Position numbers and translations under genes: made by a program. Below, piece by piece: positions 27,700 to 37,427 of a DNA stretch of 52,161 nucleotides. The notes beneath the pieces were generated by a model that was not told the origin of the DNA, searched no databases, and saw only the letters and a program-made list of their open reading frames with translations. This stretch comes from Halobacillus sp. A1 (GTDB taxonomy: Bacteria; Bacillota; Bacilli; Bacillales; Halobacillaceae): the NCBI RefSeq assembly GCF_024189295.1, contig NZ_JAIZEN010000021.1, positions 1 through 52,161 of the forward strand, written 5' to 3'. The stretch's first letter is position 1; the number at the start of each line of letters is the position of its first letter.

Positions 27700-27733
27700 G
27701 ATCACACTCCTGCTTCTTTTTTATTCTCTTGAA

Positions 27734-27763
27734 GAAGGAGGCTAATGTCCACTAGCCTCCTTC
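27734..27763 (-). terminator. Stem-loop after the tlyA/yqxC gene
   Basis: A perfect 11-bp stem GAAGGAGGCTA/TAGCCTCCTTC (27734-27744 with 27753-27763), seven bases after the yqxC stop. The following minus-strand bases (TTCAAGAG) are not T-rich, so it is a weak terminator or a processing hairpin. Confidence 0.45.
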
Positions 27764-27769
27764 CGAAAG

Positions 27770-28591
27770 TTATGTTGCCTTTTTATGGTTCTTGTGCGCT
27801 TCTTCCACTACTGAATAGCTGTCAGTATCCGATATGAACTTCCCTTCCCCACCTTCGTAATGAAAATGAGCAAGAAATTCAATATTGCCATCACCGCCTG
27901 TAATAGGGGAAAACGTCAAGCCGTGTACGGAATATCCGTGCTTCATAGCAAATGATAAAATCGTATCAACTACTTGTTTGTGGATTTTTGGATCTTTTAT
28001 GATCCCTTTTTTTCCGACTTGCTCTCTACCCGCCTCAAATTGAGGCTTTATTAGAGCAACGACATCACTGTCTTTCTTAAGTAATGTGGCCAAAACAGGC
28101 AGAATAATACGCAGCGATATAAAGGAAACATCGATTGATGCGAAATCAGGCCGTCCGTATTCTAAGTCTTCTTCTGTCATATATCGGAAGTTTGTTCGTT
28201 CCATAACTACAACCTGTGCATGGTTTCTAAGCTTCCAATCCAGTTGGTTGTATCCTACATCAACAGCATAACTTAATGCCACTCCATTTTGCAGAGCACA
28301 ATCTGTGAATCCTCCTGTGGATGAGCCTACATCAATCATAATTTTGCCATCAATATCAAGAAAAAACGTTTTTAAAGCTTTTTCCAATTTTAAGCCGCCG
28401 CGACTAACATAGGGGATGGCTTTCCCTTTAACGGTCAACTGGATTTCTTCGTCCACCTTTAAACCGGGTTTATCCATCCGCTCCTGCTCATGAAAAACAA
28501 GACCGGCCATAATTGTTCGTTTCGCTTTTTCTCTAGTTTCAAACAATCCTCTTTCAACGAGGAGCACATCTAGCCTTACTTTTTTACTCAT
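27770..28591 (-). CDS. yqxC: TlyA-family rRNA methyltransferase / hemolysin-like protein (YqxC)
   Basis: A 273-residue protein with an N-terminal S4 RNA-binding domain (about 4-65, RLDVLLVERGLFETREKAKR) and an FtsJ/RrmJ-type methyltransferase domain from about 80. The SAM site is IDVGSSTGGFTDC and the catalytic-fold motif is FASIDVSFISLR. In Mycobacterium TlyA methylates 2'-hydroxyls of 16S and 23S rRNA. For Bacillus YqxC the target is less certain, and the hemolysin label is historical. It starts four bases after the dxs stop. Confidence 0.9.
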   Translation of the reverse strand: MSKKVRLDVLLVERGLFETREKAKRTIMAGLVFHEQERMDKPGLKVDEEIQLTVKGKAIPYVSRGGLKLEKALKTFFLDIDGKIMIDVGSSTGGFTDCALQNGVALSYAVDVGYNQLDWKLRNHAQVVVMERTNFRYMTEEDLEYGRPDFASIDVSFISLRIILPVLATLLKKDSDVVALIKPQFEAGREQVGKKGIIKDPKIHKQVVDTILSFAMKHGYSVHGLTFSPITGGDGNIEFLAHFHYEGGEGKFISDTDSYSVVEEAHKNHKKAT

Positions 28592-28595
28592 CTTT

Positions 28596-30485
28596 TTAAG
28601 CCCTTCGCTTTTTAGTCATTTTCATACCTTTGACTTCATTTATAATATTATCTTCCGTCAACCCGATTTCTTCCCACAGCTTACTTACACTTCCGTGTTC
28701 TATAAAACGATCGGGCACACCGAGCCGCTTGATCCATGAATCATAATTGTGTTCTTCTTTAAATTCCAGTACGCTCGACCCGAAGCCGCCCAGAAGAACT
28801 GCTTCTTCTATAGTAACAATTGGCAATTCCTCACCCATAATATCGTGAAGCATCGGCTCGTCCATCGGTTTGATAAAGCGCGCATTTATAACACGAACGG
28901 AAATGCCGTCCTTTAGAAGACGTTCTCTTGCTGCTAAAGCCATTGGTATCGTAGTACCGAATGTAAGTAACACAGCGTCAGACCCTTCTTTTAGAACTTC
29001 CCAGCTGCCGATTGGAAGGGCAGTTGGATTTTCATCCATTTCCACACCGCTTCCATTCCCTCTCGGATAACGGATACCTATTGGACCATCGTTATATTTC
29101 ACCGCAGTGTGTACCATGTTCTGGCCTTCATTTTCGTCTTTGGGCATCATCAGCACTATATTAGGAACTGAGCGCAGGAATGCTATATCAAATACACCCT
29201 GATGAGTTTCTCCATCTGCTCCGACGAGACCGGCGCGATCAATACCGAAAATGACATTCAAGTTCTGCCTTGCTACGTCATGAATCACTTGATCATATCC
29301 GCGCTGCAGAAAAGTCGAATAAATTGCCAAAAACGGCTTCATGCCTTGCGTTGCCAACCCGGCTGATAGCGTTGTGGCATGCTGTTCAGCAATACCTACG
29401 TCGAATAATCGATCTGGAAACTCCGCCTGGAATTTTTCAAGTTTTGATCCAAGCACCATGGCAGGAGTCACGGCTACAATACGTTTATCGGTGCGTGCTT
29501 CCTTTATAAGAGTATCACTGATAACTTCACTCCACGCTGGCGGAGCTCCTGACGCTTTGATTTTTTCACCTGATTCAATTTTATAAGGGCCCACTCCATG
29601 CCACTTATCTTTCTGATCAGTTTCTGCAGGGTGATAACCTTTCCCTTTTTGAGTTATGACGTGTATGATCACCGGGCCTTCCGTTTTTTTCGCATACTGG
29701 AGGTTTTCAAGAAGGTCATGGTAGTCATGTCCGTCAACAGGACCGTAGTAAGTAAAACCCAGCTCTTCAAAAAACATGCCGGGAACCACAAAATACTTCA
29801 TACTGTCTTTAAGTCTCTCGGCTGCTTGAGCCAGTTTTCCACCAACAGCAGGAATTCTTTTGAGAAGCCATTCCAAATCGTCTTTTGCACGATTATATTT
29901 TCCAGCGCTCCTCATACGGCCGAGCGCTGTGTTAAGTGCTCCCACGTTTTTAGCGATCGACATTTCGTTATCATTTAAGATAACGGTTACATTCTTTTTC
30001 TCATCCCCGATATGGTTGAGGGCTTCCAGAGCCATTCCACCTGTCAGAGCGCCATCCCCTATAATAGGAAGAATGGAATGCGATTCACCTTTTAGATCCC
30101 TGGCAATCGCCATACCCATGGCAGCGGACAAAGACGTTGAGCTATGACCGGTTTCCCACACATCGTGCTCACTTTCGTTACGCTTGGGAAAGCCGCATAA
30201 GCCTTCGTATTTTCTTAGCGTGTCGAACTTCTCTGCTCTCCCCGTTAAAATTTTATGGATATATGATTGATGGCCAACATCGAAAAGGAACCTGTCTTTA
30301 GGGCTTTCATATACGTAATGCAAAGCAAGGGAAAGTTCTACAACCCCTAAATTCGCTCCTAAATGTCCCCCTGTAGAAGATAAATTTTCGATAAGGAATT
30401 TCCTGACATCTGATGATAGGTCTTTAAGTTGTTCAATCGATAGAGCCTTCAAAAATGACGGGTCTTTAATCTTGTACAGATCCAT
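28596..30485 (-). CDS. dxs: 1-deoxy-D-xylulose-5-phosphate synthase
   Basis: A 629-residue thiamine-diphosphate enzyme joining pyruvate and glyceraldehyde-3-phosphate in the first step of the MEP isoprenoid pathway. The cofactor motif runs from GDGALTGG to NDNEMSI, the N-terminal active-site His is in [11 protein letters not shown], and the C-terminal transketolase part has [15 protein letters not shown]-like sequence and [15 protein letters not shown]. Its minus-strand order ispA, OLE RNA, oapA, dxs, yqxC places isoprenoid genes on both sides of the OLE locus. GGGGG lies ahead of the ATG; 18 bases separate it from oapA. Confidence 0.97.
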   Translation of the reverse strand: MDLYKIKDPSFLKALSIEQLKDLSSDVRKFLIENLSSTGGHLGANLGVVELSLALHYVYESPKDRFLFDVGHQSYIHKILTGRAEKFDTLRKYEGLCGFPKRNESEHDVWETGHSSTSLSAAMGMAIARDLKGESHSILPIIGDGALTGGMALEALNHIGDEKKNVTVILNDNEMSIAKNVGALNTALGRMRSAGKYNRAKDDLEWLLKRIPAVGGKLAQAAERLKDSMKYFVVPGMFFEELGFTYYGPVDGHDYHDLLENLQYAKKTEGPVIIHVITQKGKGYHPAETDQKDKWHGVGPYKIESGEKIKASGAPPAWSEVISDTLIKEARTDKRIVAVTPAMVLGSKLEKFQAEFPDRLFDVGIAEQHATTLSAGLATQGMKPFLAIYSTFLQRGYDQVIHDVARQNLNVIFGIDRAGLVGADGETHQGVFDIAFLRSVPNIVLMMPKDENEGQNMVHTAVKYNDGPIGIRYPRGNGSGVEMDENPTALPIGSWEVLKEGSDAVLLTFGTTIPMALAARERLLKDGISVRVINARFIKPMDEPMLHDIMGEELPIVTIEEAVLLGGFGSSVLEFKEEHNYDSWIKRLGVPDRFIEHGSVSKLWEEIGLTEDNIINEVKGMKMTKKRRA

Positions 30486-30503
30486 AAATGGACCCCCTTA
30501 TAG

Positions 30504-31103
30504 TTATCTTGATTTTCGAGTGTTTTTTGTAGCGGCGGAAAGAATTCTTATTTTTAAATTTGCTTCAATCCACGCAATCACCCGTGCGGCAAAAAAGATG
30601 ACTTTAGTAGAAGAATGAACAGCCATGTACTTCCCTACGGCTTTACCTCCTACAGTCAATGCAGCAACGACACTTGTTAATAATACAGATAATGTAATTT
30701 GAACACTCGATCCATCAGAATGTCCAAGATCATTTGCTATTTGTATAACTACTACAGCGGAAGCCGTTCCGCTCACTATACCTGAAATATCCCCTATTAC
30801 ATCATTACAAAAACTTGCAAATCGGTCAGCATTTCTAACGATAATAATGGCCTGTTTTGCTCCGGGGATTTTTTCAGCGGCCATGGCATGGAAGGGAGGT
30901 TCTGAGGCTGCTGTTGCTGCTATTCCCAGCATATCAAACACTACCCCGATTATTATGATGATTAAGACAATGACTAAACCTATTCCCCATACTACTCCGC
31001 TCATAACAGAGTTTGATATAACTGAAAAAATAGCCGCTAGCACAAAAGTGATAACGGCGATACTAACACTAAATTTTAATGATTTTTTTAATTTATTGTC
31101 CAT
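30504..31103 (-). CDS. oapA: OapA, OLE-RNA-associated membrane protein
   Basis: A 199-residue membrane protein encoded directly downstream of the OLE RNA. About four hydrophobic helices are visible (9-33, 37-57, 105-124, 132-152), with a basic loop and a basic C-terminal tail (AATKNTRKSR). The loop between helices 2 and 3 carries DMLGIAATAASEPPFHAM and KIPGAKQAII, resembling the DUF21 domain of CNNM/CorB-like proteins. In Bacillus halodurans OapA binds OLE RNA and brings it to the membrane; the complex is linked to tolerance of cold, short alcohols and magnesium. Here the call rests on position next to the RNA, size and topology. A GAGGG site precedes the ATG; dxs follows 18 bases later. Confidence 0.88.
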   Translation of the reverse strand: MDNKLKKSLKFSVSIAVITFVLAAIFSVISNSVMSGVVWGIGLVIVLIIIIIGVVFDMLGIAATAASEPPFHAMAAEKIPGAKQAIIIVRNADRFASFCNDVIGDISGIVSGTASAVVVIQIANDLGHSDGSSVQITLSVLLTSVVAALTVGGKAVGKYMAVHSSTKVIFFAARVIAWIEANLKIRILSAATKNTRKSR

Positions 31104-31133
31104 TTCAACCCTCGTATATAAAAGACTTATGTA

Positions 31134-31745
31134 AAAAGGAATGGTCGCGGATCAGGTAAAAATTACGGCTTAGGTCTAGTAGGTTTTCCCATTCGGTTAC
31201 CGAGTGTCACCACTCTGGCGGTTCCCCTTTAAAACCGAATCAGCTTCGTTTCCAAATGCTGGACTAGATTACCACTTAGTCCGCACTATAATTCCTGATC
31301 CCCGTCCATGGAACAGCCTAGGGGATTTCCCCGACAGCCTTTAACCGTTCCTTAGCCTCTTTTGCAGTTCTGATTTCATACAGCGACAACATTCACACTT
31401 CAGTGGCCATCGGAAGTCATGAATGGTCCATGGCTATAATCCCCTCAAGAACCACTCAAGGCAGGCTACGCTACTTATATAGATGTTACTCCATATAAAA
31501 GTAGGTTCATACCCCATTTCATAAGAGTCTCTGGCTGAGATACTCTCACAAGAATGGGCCTCCGCGGAAGCAGGGTCAACGCCCACATGCCTTTGTGGAT
31601 CGCCCTGCGACCTTAACTCCCAGCATCGACCCAAGGCTGGGCGCCTCAAGCCGACACAAGGAACTTCATCGATGTGCCCTTTGGCGGATTTTTAGGCCCG
31701 CCTTCGGGAACGGAGGGCCGACTAGGATACTGCACCATTCCTTTT
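31134..31745 (-). ncRNA. ole: OLE RNA (ornate, large, extremophilic)
   Basis: A gene-free stretch of about 612 bases between ispA and oapA, richer in G and C than its flanks. Its ends form a perfect 12-bp helix: AAAAGGAATGGT on the minus strand starting at 31745 and ACCATTCCTTTT ending at 31134. Internal hairpins are plain, for instance CTACTT.../...AAGTAG (31504-31471), GGACTA/TAGTCC (31282-31261), GAGTG/CACTC (31215-31202) nested in ATTCGGTT/AACCGAAT (31240-31191). Length (about 610 nt is usual), the ispA-OLE-oapA-dxs context, and the partner gene all fit OLE RNA. It acts as a ribonucleoprotein at the membrane. Short ORFs crossing it on both strands lack ribosome sites. Confidence 0.9.
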
Positions 31746-31753
31746 GTATATAT

Positions 31754-31782
31754 AATATATCACATCCATCTGACATCCTCAA
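31754..31782 (-). promoter_or_regulatory. Sigma-A-like promoter at the 5' end of the OLE RNA
   Basis: On the minus strand TTGAGG (31782-31777) and TATATT (31759-31754) are 17 bases apart. A start about seven bases downstream (near 31747) would coincide with the first bases of the OLE terminal helix at 31745. It would drive OLE, oapA and perhaps dxs separately from ispA. Confidence 0.65.
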
Positions 31783-31803
31783 TTAAAAAACGCTGAACCA
31801 ACC

Positions 31804-32685
31804 TTATCTGTCGCGGCTGCTTAAATAGTCAATCAATTCAGATAAAGTGGTGCCATTAATCCCAGATTCGTGTAATGCATTTTTAGCAGCCTCAACATAC
31901 CTATCTTTCTGTGCAATAGCACCTTCGAGTCCTAATAACTGGGGATAGGTACTCTTATTGTTTCCTTCGTCACTTCCGGTAGGCTTGCCGATAGCATGAG
32001 AGTCGCCTACCACATCTAGAATGTCATCCTGGATTTGGAATATCAGCCCCAGTGCTCCTGCCATCGCTGTCAAGTTGTTCATTGACTGATCATCAGCTTC
32101 AGCTAAATAAGCCCCTGATAACACAGCAAAGCTTAATAGACGGCCAGTTTTCTGCCGATGTATGTCTTCGAGCTCAAGCAGCGGAATATCATGGTTTTCA
32201 TATTGCATATCTTTCATCTGTCCATTGACCATTCCTTTTGGACCGCTGGCTTTTGATAATTCTTTTACAATGAATACTTTTTCATCATTCGTAAGATCAT
32301 TGGAGTCCGTGATGATTTGGAAGCTAAGGGTAAGCAGTGCATCTCCAGCTAATATAGCCGTTGCTTCGTCAAATTTTTTATGATTTGTCGGCTGGCCTCT
32401 TCTTACGTCATCATTGTCCATAGCAGGAAGGTCATCATGAATAAGGGAATAAGTATGAATCATTTCTAAAGCACAGGCTACTGGGAGTCCTTTAGAAAGG
32501 TTTCCGCGGAAAGCTTCTATAGTTGCTAATAAAAGGATAGGTCGCAGACGCTTGCCTCCAGCCTCAATCGAGTAGAGCATCGCGTCCCGTACCCGGCCTT
32601 CATACGTATTTGCGGTAACATAATTTACTAATTGCGTATTCACTAGCTGCCGCTTTCCATCTAAGTATTCGATTAGCGAATCCAC
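31804..32685 (-). CDS. ispA: Farnesyl diphosphate synthase / geranyltranstransferase
   Basis: A 293-residue trans-prenyltransferase condensing isopentenyl and allylic diphosphates to farnesyl diphosphate. The first Asp-rich motif HDDLPAMDNDD and the second QIQDDILD bind magnesium and diphosphate, and GGKRLRPILLL near residue 45 binds the homoallylic substrate. The start codon overlaps the xseB stop by one base, so it is part of the nusB-folD-xseA-xseB-ispA run. The OLE RNA follows 58 bases after its stop, without a clear terminator between. Confidence 0.96.
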   Translation of the reverse strand: MDSLIEYLDGKRQLVNTQLVNYVTANTYEGRVRDAMLYSIEAGGKRLRPILLLATIEAFRGNLSKGLPVACALEMIHTYSLIHDDLPAMDNDDVRRGQPTNHKKFDEATAILAGDALLTLSFQIITDSNDLTNDEKVFIVKELSKASGPKGMVNGQMKDMQYENHDIPLLELEDIHRQKTGRLLSFAVLSGAYLAEADDQSMNNLTAMAGALGLIFQIQDDILDVVGDSHAIGKPTGSDEGNNKSTYPQLLGLEGAIAQKDRYVEAAKNALHESGINGTTLSELIDYLSSRDR

Positions 32686-32921
32686 TATTCTTCCTCCTGA
32701 ACATCGAAAGGCTCAAATTCCCCATGTTCATTTAAAATTTGCTGCATTTGTTTTTCTACATTCCCTAACTTCTCATTACAAAGCTTCGATAACTTCATGC
32801 CACCCTGATAATATTCTATCGCTTTTTCTAAAGGAACCTCGCCGGTTTCCAGTTTTTCTACGATTTCTTCCAATTGTTTCATCGCTTCCTCAAAGCTCAG
32901 TTCTTTGTTCTCCTCGCTCAT
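32685..32921 (-). CDS. xseB: Exodeoxyribonuclease VII small subunit
   Basis: A 78-residue helical protein that binds several-fold to XseA to form exonuclease VII, which degrades single-stranded DNA. The family pattern [21 protein letters not shown] and [19 protein letters not shown] is present within the first 60 residues. The start overlaps the xseA stop by four bases (ATGA) and the stop overlaps the ispA start, a tight translational chain. Confidence 0.96.
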   Translation of the reverse strand: MSEENKELSFEEAMKQLEEIVEKLETGEVPLEKAIEYYQGGMKLSKLCNEKLGNVEKQMQQILNEHGEFEPFDVQEEE

Positions 32922-34264
32922 CGGTTTTCCTCCTTGACATCAGCTACTTGGCAGTATAAAGAACCATTATGGATGCTGACGATGATTTCGTCCCCTTTTT
33001 GTACGCTCTTAACGTCTTTTAACACTTTACCAGTTTCCAGATACGGTATAGCATAGCCACGCTTCATTGTATCTAGTGGGTTCAGTAATGCAAGCTTTTC
33101 TAAAGAGGCTCTGAATTCTTCTTGCTTAGATTTAAGTTTATATTGAAATTCAGTGTGCAGCCGCTTCGTAACATCATGGACTTGCTTTTGGCCGGTCTCG
33201 ATCTGTGATGCGGGGTGTTGTTGTTGAAGTCTGTTCATCATGTATTTCAATCGCTCACCTTCACGGCTTTTTATTGAATCTGCGCTTTTGTGAAGCTGCT
33301 CGATTAATCGGTCCAAGTCTTGTTCTTTCTGACGCATCAGCTGTTCCGGGTATTTAAAAGCGTAGGATTTTTTCAGACGAGTAAGGCGCTGTTCGGCTTC
33401 AGACTGCTTTACCTCTAAAGTACGATGCAATCTTCTCTTCAAACCCTGGATATGCTCCTTAATGTCAACGAGAGAAGGTACGGCAAGCTCTGCTGCTCCA
33501 GTCGGGGTAGCCGCTCTTAAGTCCGCAGCGAAATCGCTGATTGTTGTATCTGTTTCATGACCCACGGCAGAAATGACCGGAATTTGAGATCCTGCGATGG
33601 CTCGTGCCACGACTTCTTCGTTGAACCCCCATAGGTCCTCTAATGATCCACCGCCCCTCCCTACAATAAGGACATCACAATCGATATGATGATTGACGTA
33701 TTCAATGGCTTTGGACACAGAAGAAGCCGCTGATTTTCCCTGGACAAGAACAGGAAAAATCGAAACTTTAACAATCGGATACCTTCGTTTAATCGTTGTT
33801 AAGATATCCCGGATCGCTGCTCCTGTGGGGGAGGTTATAATACCGATATGTTTAGGATAAGATGGGATCGCCCGTTTTCGGCTGAAGTCGAACAATCCCT
33901 CTTTCTCTAACTTTTCTTTCAATTGTTCAAACGCTAAGTAAAGGGCTCCTATACCATCAGGCTCCATCTCTTGGATGTAGAGCTGATAAGATCCCATAGG
34001 TTCGTACACATTGATCTCACCACGCACAAGAACATTCATCCCGTTTTCAGGAGCGAATTTCAAAGACCGATTATTACCTGCGAACATCACGGCTTGAATG
34101 CGGGATTGATCATCCTTGATAGACAAGTACATATGCCCCCGGCTATGATGCTTAAAATTCGATATTTCCCCTCTTAACCAAACTTCTTTTAAATGAGGGT
34201 CATGAGAAAGTTTGCGTTTAATATATTTGGTAAGTGCCGAAACGGTTAAATAGCGATCATTCAC
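32918..34264 (-). CDS. xseA: Exodeoxyribonuclease VII large subunit
   Basis: A 448-residue catalytic subunit of exonuclease VII. An N-terminal OB-fold nucleic-acid-binding domain (about 5-100, [20 protein letters not shown]) is followed by the catalytic domain, with [15 protein letters not shown] and [18 protein letters not shown] long helical coiled region (about 265-400) binds XseB. Length is normal. It overlaps xseB and starts 12 bases after the folD stop. Confidence 0.96.
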   Translation of the reverse strand: MNDRYLTVSALTKYIKRKLSHDPHLKEVWLRGEISNFKHHSRGHMYLSIKDDQSRIQAVMFAGNNRSLKFAPENGMNVLVRGEINVYEPMGSYQLYIQEMEPDGIGALYLAFEQLKEKLEKEGLFDFSRKRAIPSYPKHIGIITSPTGAAIRDILTTIKRRYPIVKVSIFPVLVQGKSAASSVSKAIEYVNHHIDCDVLIVGRGGGSLEDLWGFNEEVVARAIAGSQIPVISAVGHETDTTISDFAADLRAATPTGAAELAVPSLVDIKEHIQGLKRRLHRTLEVKQSEAEQRLTRLKKSYAFKYPEQLMRQKEQDLDRLIEQLHKSADSIKSREGERLKYMMNRLQQQHPASQIETGQKQVHDVTKRLHTEFQYKLKSKQEEFRASLEKLALLNPLDTMKRGYAIPYLETGKVLKDVKSVQKGDEIIVSIHNGSLYCQVADVKEENR

Positions 34265-34276
34265 TAGAAAGTCTCC

Positions 34277-35128
34277 TTATTTTTGGTGAATCCACTTAGC
34301 TGCTTTGATCGTATTGTGAAGCAGCATTGTAATAGTCATAGGACCGACCCCTTTTGGAACAGGGGTAATATGTGATGCTTTTTCTGAAGCCGATTCAAAA
34401 TCCACGTCCCCTGTCAACTTTCCATCGACTCGGTTTACTCCTACATCAATGACTACGGTACCATCTGATATATCCTCACCTGTAATTAACCCGGCTTTAC
34501 CCGCAGCTACAATCAGAATATCTGCCTGCTTCGTATGCTCTCTTAGATTTTTTGTTCTTGAGTGGCAATGAGTCACTGTTGCATTTTCGTTCAAAAGAAG
34601 CTGTCCTACAGGTTTTCCGACTAAGTTACTGCGTCCTACAATAACTACATGCTTTCCTTCAAGAGAAATATCTGCACGCTGCAGCATCACTAAAATTCCA
34701 TAGGGTGTACAAGGATAAAATGTTTCTTGCCCAGTCATCAAGCGTCCTACATTACTAGGGTGAAACCCATCGACATCCTTAGAAGGGTCAATCGCTTCAA
34801 TAACTTTCTGATCATCGATTTGTTCAGGCAAAGGAAGCTGCACAAGAATTCCGTGTACACTTCTATCCTCATTCAATTCTTTAATAATTTCCAAGAGCTT
34901 CTCTTCAGAAGTATCCGCAGATAACTCTAATAAATCGGAATTCATGCCGATTTTTTCGGAAGCCCGCTGTTTCCCTTTAACATAGGACTGGGAAGCCGGG
35001 TCTTCTCCAACGATGATGACAACGAGTTTCGGATGAATGCCTTGTCCACTTAACTGGGCAACCTCCTCTTTCATTTCCTGCCTGATGGTTTCGGCAAGCT
35101 GCTTTCCATAAATCACTTCTGCTGACAT
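34277..35128 (-). CDS. folD: Methylenetetrahydrofolate dehydrogenase/cyclohydrolase FolD
   Basis: A 283-residue bifunctional enzyme converting 5,10-methylene-THF to 10-formyl-THF with NADP+. The active-site YxxxK is Tyr49 and Lys53 in SQSYVKGKQ. Other signatures are VQLPLPEQI, DVDGFHPSNVG, and the NADP site VIVGRSNLVGKPVGQLLL. The C-terminal TPVPKGVGPMTITMLL is intact. It lies 16 bases behind nusB and 12 before xseA. Confidence 0.97.
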   Translation of the reverse strand: MSAEVIYGKQLAETIRQEMKEEVAQLSGQGIHPKLVVIIVGEDPASQSYVKGKQRASEKIGMNSDLLELSADTSEEKLLEIIKELNEDRSVHGILVQLPLPEQIDDQKVIEAIDPSKDVDGFHPSNVGRLMTGQETFYPCTPYGILVMLQRADISLEGKHVVIVGRSNLVGKPVGQLLLNENATVTHCHSRTKNLREHTKQADILIVAAGKAGLITGEDISDGTVVIDVGVNRVDGKLTGDVDFESASEKASHITPVPKGVGPMTITMLLHNTIKAAKWIHQK

Positions 35129-35144
35129 AGTCGTTTTCCCCTTC

Positions 35145-35525
35145 CTACTTCACCATTTTTGATAGCACGCCATTAATGAATTTTCCTGATTGATCTTCTC
35201 CAAAAATTTTAGCTAATTCTACTGCTTCATTGATCGCAACCTGCGTCGGAACGTCCTCATTGAACTTAATTTCATAGGCTGCCATTCTTAATAAGGTCTT
35301 TTCGACCCTGGCTAAACGAGCAAAGGTCCAATGTTCTAAATGCGCTTCAATCCAAGGATCGATCTTATCTTTATGTTCTATAACCCCATCAATTAATTGG
35401 TTTAAAAAAGCATCTTCTTCTTCCTCATTCAGTACATGCTGCATCGCTTCTTCTGTACTGATGTCACTTGAGTCAATTTGAAAAAGGGTTTGGAATGCTT
35501 TTTCTCTTGCTAATCGTCGTTTCAT
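35145..35525 (-). CDS. nusB: Transcription antitermination factor NusB
   Basis: A 126-residue all-helical RNA-binding protein, first gene of the nusB-folD-xseAB-ispA run. It starts [18 protein letters not shown], the arginine-rich part that binds boxA RNA together with NusE (ribosomal protein S10). The C-terminal [14 protein letters not shown] and [10 protein letters not shown] segments are characteristic. It acts in rRNA antitermination. An AAAGGAG ribosome site precedes the ATG; the preceding yqhY operon ends in a terminator about 80 bases upstream. Confidence 0.96.
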   Translation of the reverse strand: MKRRLAREKAFQTLFQIDSSDISTEEAMQHVLNEEEEDAFLNQLIDGVIEHKDKIDPWIEAHLEHWTFARLARVEKTLLRMAAYEIKFNEDVPTQVAINEAVELAKIFGEDQSGKFINGVLSKMVK

Positions 35526-35601
35526 CTATATTCTGCTCCTTTAATGTCATATCCGTAAGAATCATAACATTTCCGCCTTTGAATTGCTATTCTGTCAATA
35601 G

Positions 35602-35634
35602 AAAAAGACCAGTTAAGGGCAAGCCCAACCGGCC
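35602..35634 (-). terminator. Terminator of the accBC-yqhY operon
   Basis: On the minus strand GGCCGGTT-GGGC pairs with GCCC-TTAACTGGTC, with a short bulge and some G-U pairs (35634-35607), followed by TTTTT. It lies seven bases after the yqhY stop. Confidence 0.65.
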
Positions 35635-35640
35635 TTATCT

Positions 35641-36042
35641 TCATTCCTCTTCGATTTCAGCTTCTTCTTTGGGATCCATTTGGACGCCGACCACGTGAAC
35701 ATTAATTTCTTTGATCTCGAGTGCAGTCATGTTTTTTAAAGCCTGGCGTGTATTATCCTGGATCTTTTGTGCTGTGTCAGGGATTGAGATCCCGTAGTCC
35801 ATGACGACATAAGCATCTATAAGAATCCCATCTTGATCCAGTTCAACCTTCACACCTTTGCCATGACTTTTTTTACCTAGCCGCTCCACTACACCTGTTG
35901 CAAAATTCCCACGCATTGAGGCGACCCCCGCAACTTCTGATACAGCTATACCTGCAATAACTTCAATAACTTCCGGAGCAATCTCAACATTACCAAGCGT
36001 TGAGCCTTCTGTAACGTTCAACAATTGTCTTTCATCCATCAA
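35641..36042 (-). CDS. yqhY: Asp23/Gls24 family protein YqhY
   Basis: A 133-residue Asp23-domain protein. The core VIEVIAGIAVSEVAGVASM and VELDQDGILIDAYVVMDYG are typical, and the tail is very acidic (DPKEEAEIEEE). In B. subtilis YqhY is encoded with accBC and has been linked to control of acetyl-CoA carboxylase activity; the mechanism is not settled. Here it follows accC by 17 bases and ends just before a terminator, so it should be on the accBC transcript. Confidence 0.92.
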   Translation of the reverse strand: MMDERQLLNVTEGSTLGNVEIAPEVIEVIAGIAVSEVAGVASMRGNFATGVVERLGKKSHGKGVKVELDQDGILIDAYVVMDYGISIPDTAQKIQDNTRQALKNMTALEIKEINVHVVGVQMDPKEEAEIEEE

Positions 36043-36059
36043 TGACCACTCCTATTTTG

Positions 36060-37412
36060 TTAATCTTCCATTATTGTATAGTTTTCAAGAAATTTTGTGT
36101 TGAAGTCGCCACTAACAAATACTTCATGTTCCATCATCCGCTGGTGGAACGGAATGGTCGTTTTGACTCCTTCCACAACGAACTCATCTAATGCTCGACG
36201 CATTTTACGAATGGCTTCATCACGGTCTTTTCCGTAAGTGATCAGTTTAGCTACCATTGAATCGTAATATGGCGGGATCATATAGCCTGGATAAGCAGCG
36301 GAATCTACTCGGATCCCAAAGCCGCCAGGGGCTAAATACATATCTATCGTTCCTGCTGAAGGCATGAAGTTTTTAAAAGGATCTTCAGCGTTAATACGAC
36401 ATTCCATCGCCCAACCCTCAAACTTTATTTCTTCTTGAGAATATGTCAGCTTTTCATCATTAGCTACATTCAGCTGCTCCTTGATCAAGTCAACCCCAGT
36501 AACCATCTCCGTCACAGGGTGCTCCACTTGAATTCTCGTATTCATCTCCATAAAATAAAACGATTGTTCATTTTGGTCAAAAATGAATTCAACAGTTCCA
36601 GCTCCTGAATAATCAACTGCTAATGCAGCTTTAACTGCTGCGTCTCCCATTTTCTTACGGATAGCAGGAGTGATAGCAGGAGAAGGGGTTTCTTCGATTA
36701 ATTTTTGAAGCCTTCGCTGTATACTGCAGTCACGTTCACCCAAGTGCACCGCATTCCCGTGATTATCTGCAAGGACTTGAATCTCGACGTGACGGAAATC
36801 TTCTATGAATTTTTCAATATAAACGCCCGGGTTTCCAAAAGCAGTTTCTGCTTCCTGCTGGGTCACACGTATCCCTTTTTCAAGGTCTTCTTCGGTACGT
36901 GCTACGCGAATACCTTTTCCACCCCCGCCAGCAGTCGCTTTAATGATGACGGGATAGCCTATTTCTTCTGCAACACGCTTTCCTTCTTCCACGTCTTTTA
37001 TAATACCTTTCGATCCAGGAACGACCGGGACACCTGCTTCCCGCATCGTTTCACGTGCTACATCTTTCGTACCCATTTTCTGAATAGCATAAGCGGAAGG
37101 CCCCACAAACGTAATTTTACACTCTTCACACATCTCAGCGAACTCAGCGTTCTCAGCTAAAAAGCCATAACCTGGATGGATGGCATCTGCTCCTGTCAAA
37201 GTCGCCAGACTCATGATATTCGTGTAATTTAAGTAACTGTCTTTACTTAACGTTGGACCGACACAATAAGCTTCGTCAGCAATTTGAACATGGAGAGCTT
37301 CTTTATCTGCTTCTGAATATACCGCAACCGTTTCAATGTCCATTTCTTTACAAGCGCGAATGATTCGAACCGCAATTTCCCCACGATTCGCAACTAGAAC
37401 TTTCTTAATCAT
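36060..37412 (-). CDS. accC: Acetyl-CoA carboxylase biotin carboxylase subunit
   Basis: A 450-residue ATP-grasp enzyme that carboxylates the biotin of AccB using bicarbonate and ATP, the first half of malonyl-CoA synthesis. Visible motifs: KVLVANRGEIAVRIIRA, HPGYGFLAENAEFA, the ATP-binding loop TAGGGGKGIR, and the active-site EMNTRIQVEHPVTE. Length is normal. It starts 15 bases after accB. Because no biotin carboxylase accompanies the propionyl-type carboxyltransferase at 1.6-3.2 kb, this pair might also serve that enzyme; that is inference only. Confidence 0.97.
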   Translation of the reverse strand: MIKKVLVANRGEIAVRIIRACKEMDIETVAVYSEADKEALHVQIADEAYCVGPTLSKDSYLNYTNIMSLATLTGADAIHPGYGFLAENAEFAEMCEECKITFVGPSAYAIQKMGTKDVARETMREAGVPVVPGSKGIIKDVEEGKRVAEEIGYPVIIKATAGGGGKGIRVARTEEDLEKGIRVTQQEAETAFGNPGVYIEKFIEDFRHVEIQVLADNHGNAVHLGERDCSIQRRLQKLIEETPSPAITPAIRKKMGDAAVKAALAVDYSGAGTVEFIFDQNEQSFYFMEMNTRIQVEHPVTEMVTGVDLIKEQLNVANDEKLTYSQEEIKFEGWAMECRINAEDPFKNFMPSAGTIDMYLAPGGFGIRVDSAAYPGYMIPPYYDSMVAKLITYGKDRDEAIRKMRRALDEFVVEGVKTTIPFHQRMMEHEVFVSGDFNTKFLENYTIMED

Positions 37413-37427
37413 GACTCCACCCCCGAA

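Noticed and set aside
31434-31786. Open frames on both strands (31434-31649 minus, 31595-31786 plus) between oapA and ispA
   Set aside because: They cross the structured OLE RNA, have no ribosome sites, and their translations have no family look or sensible composition.
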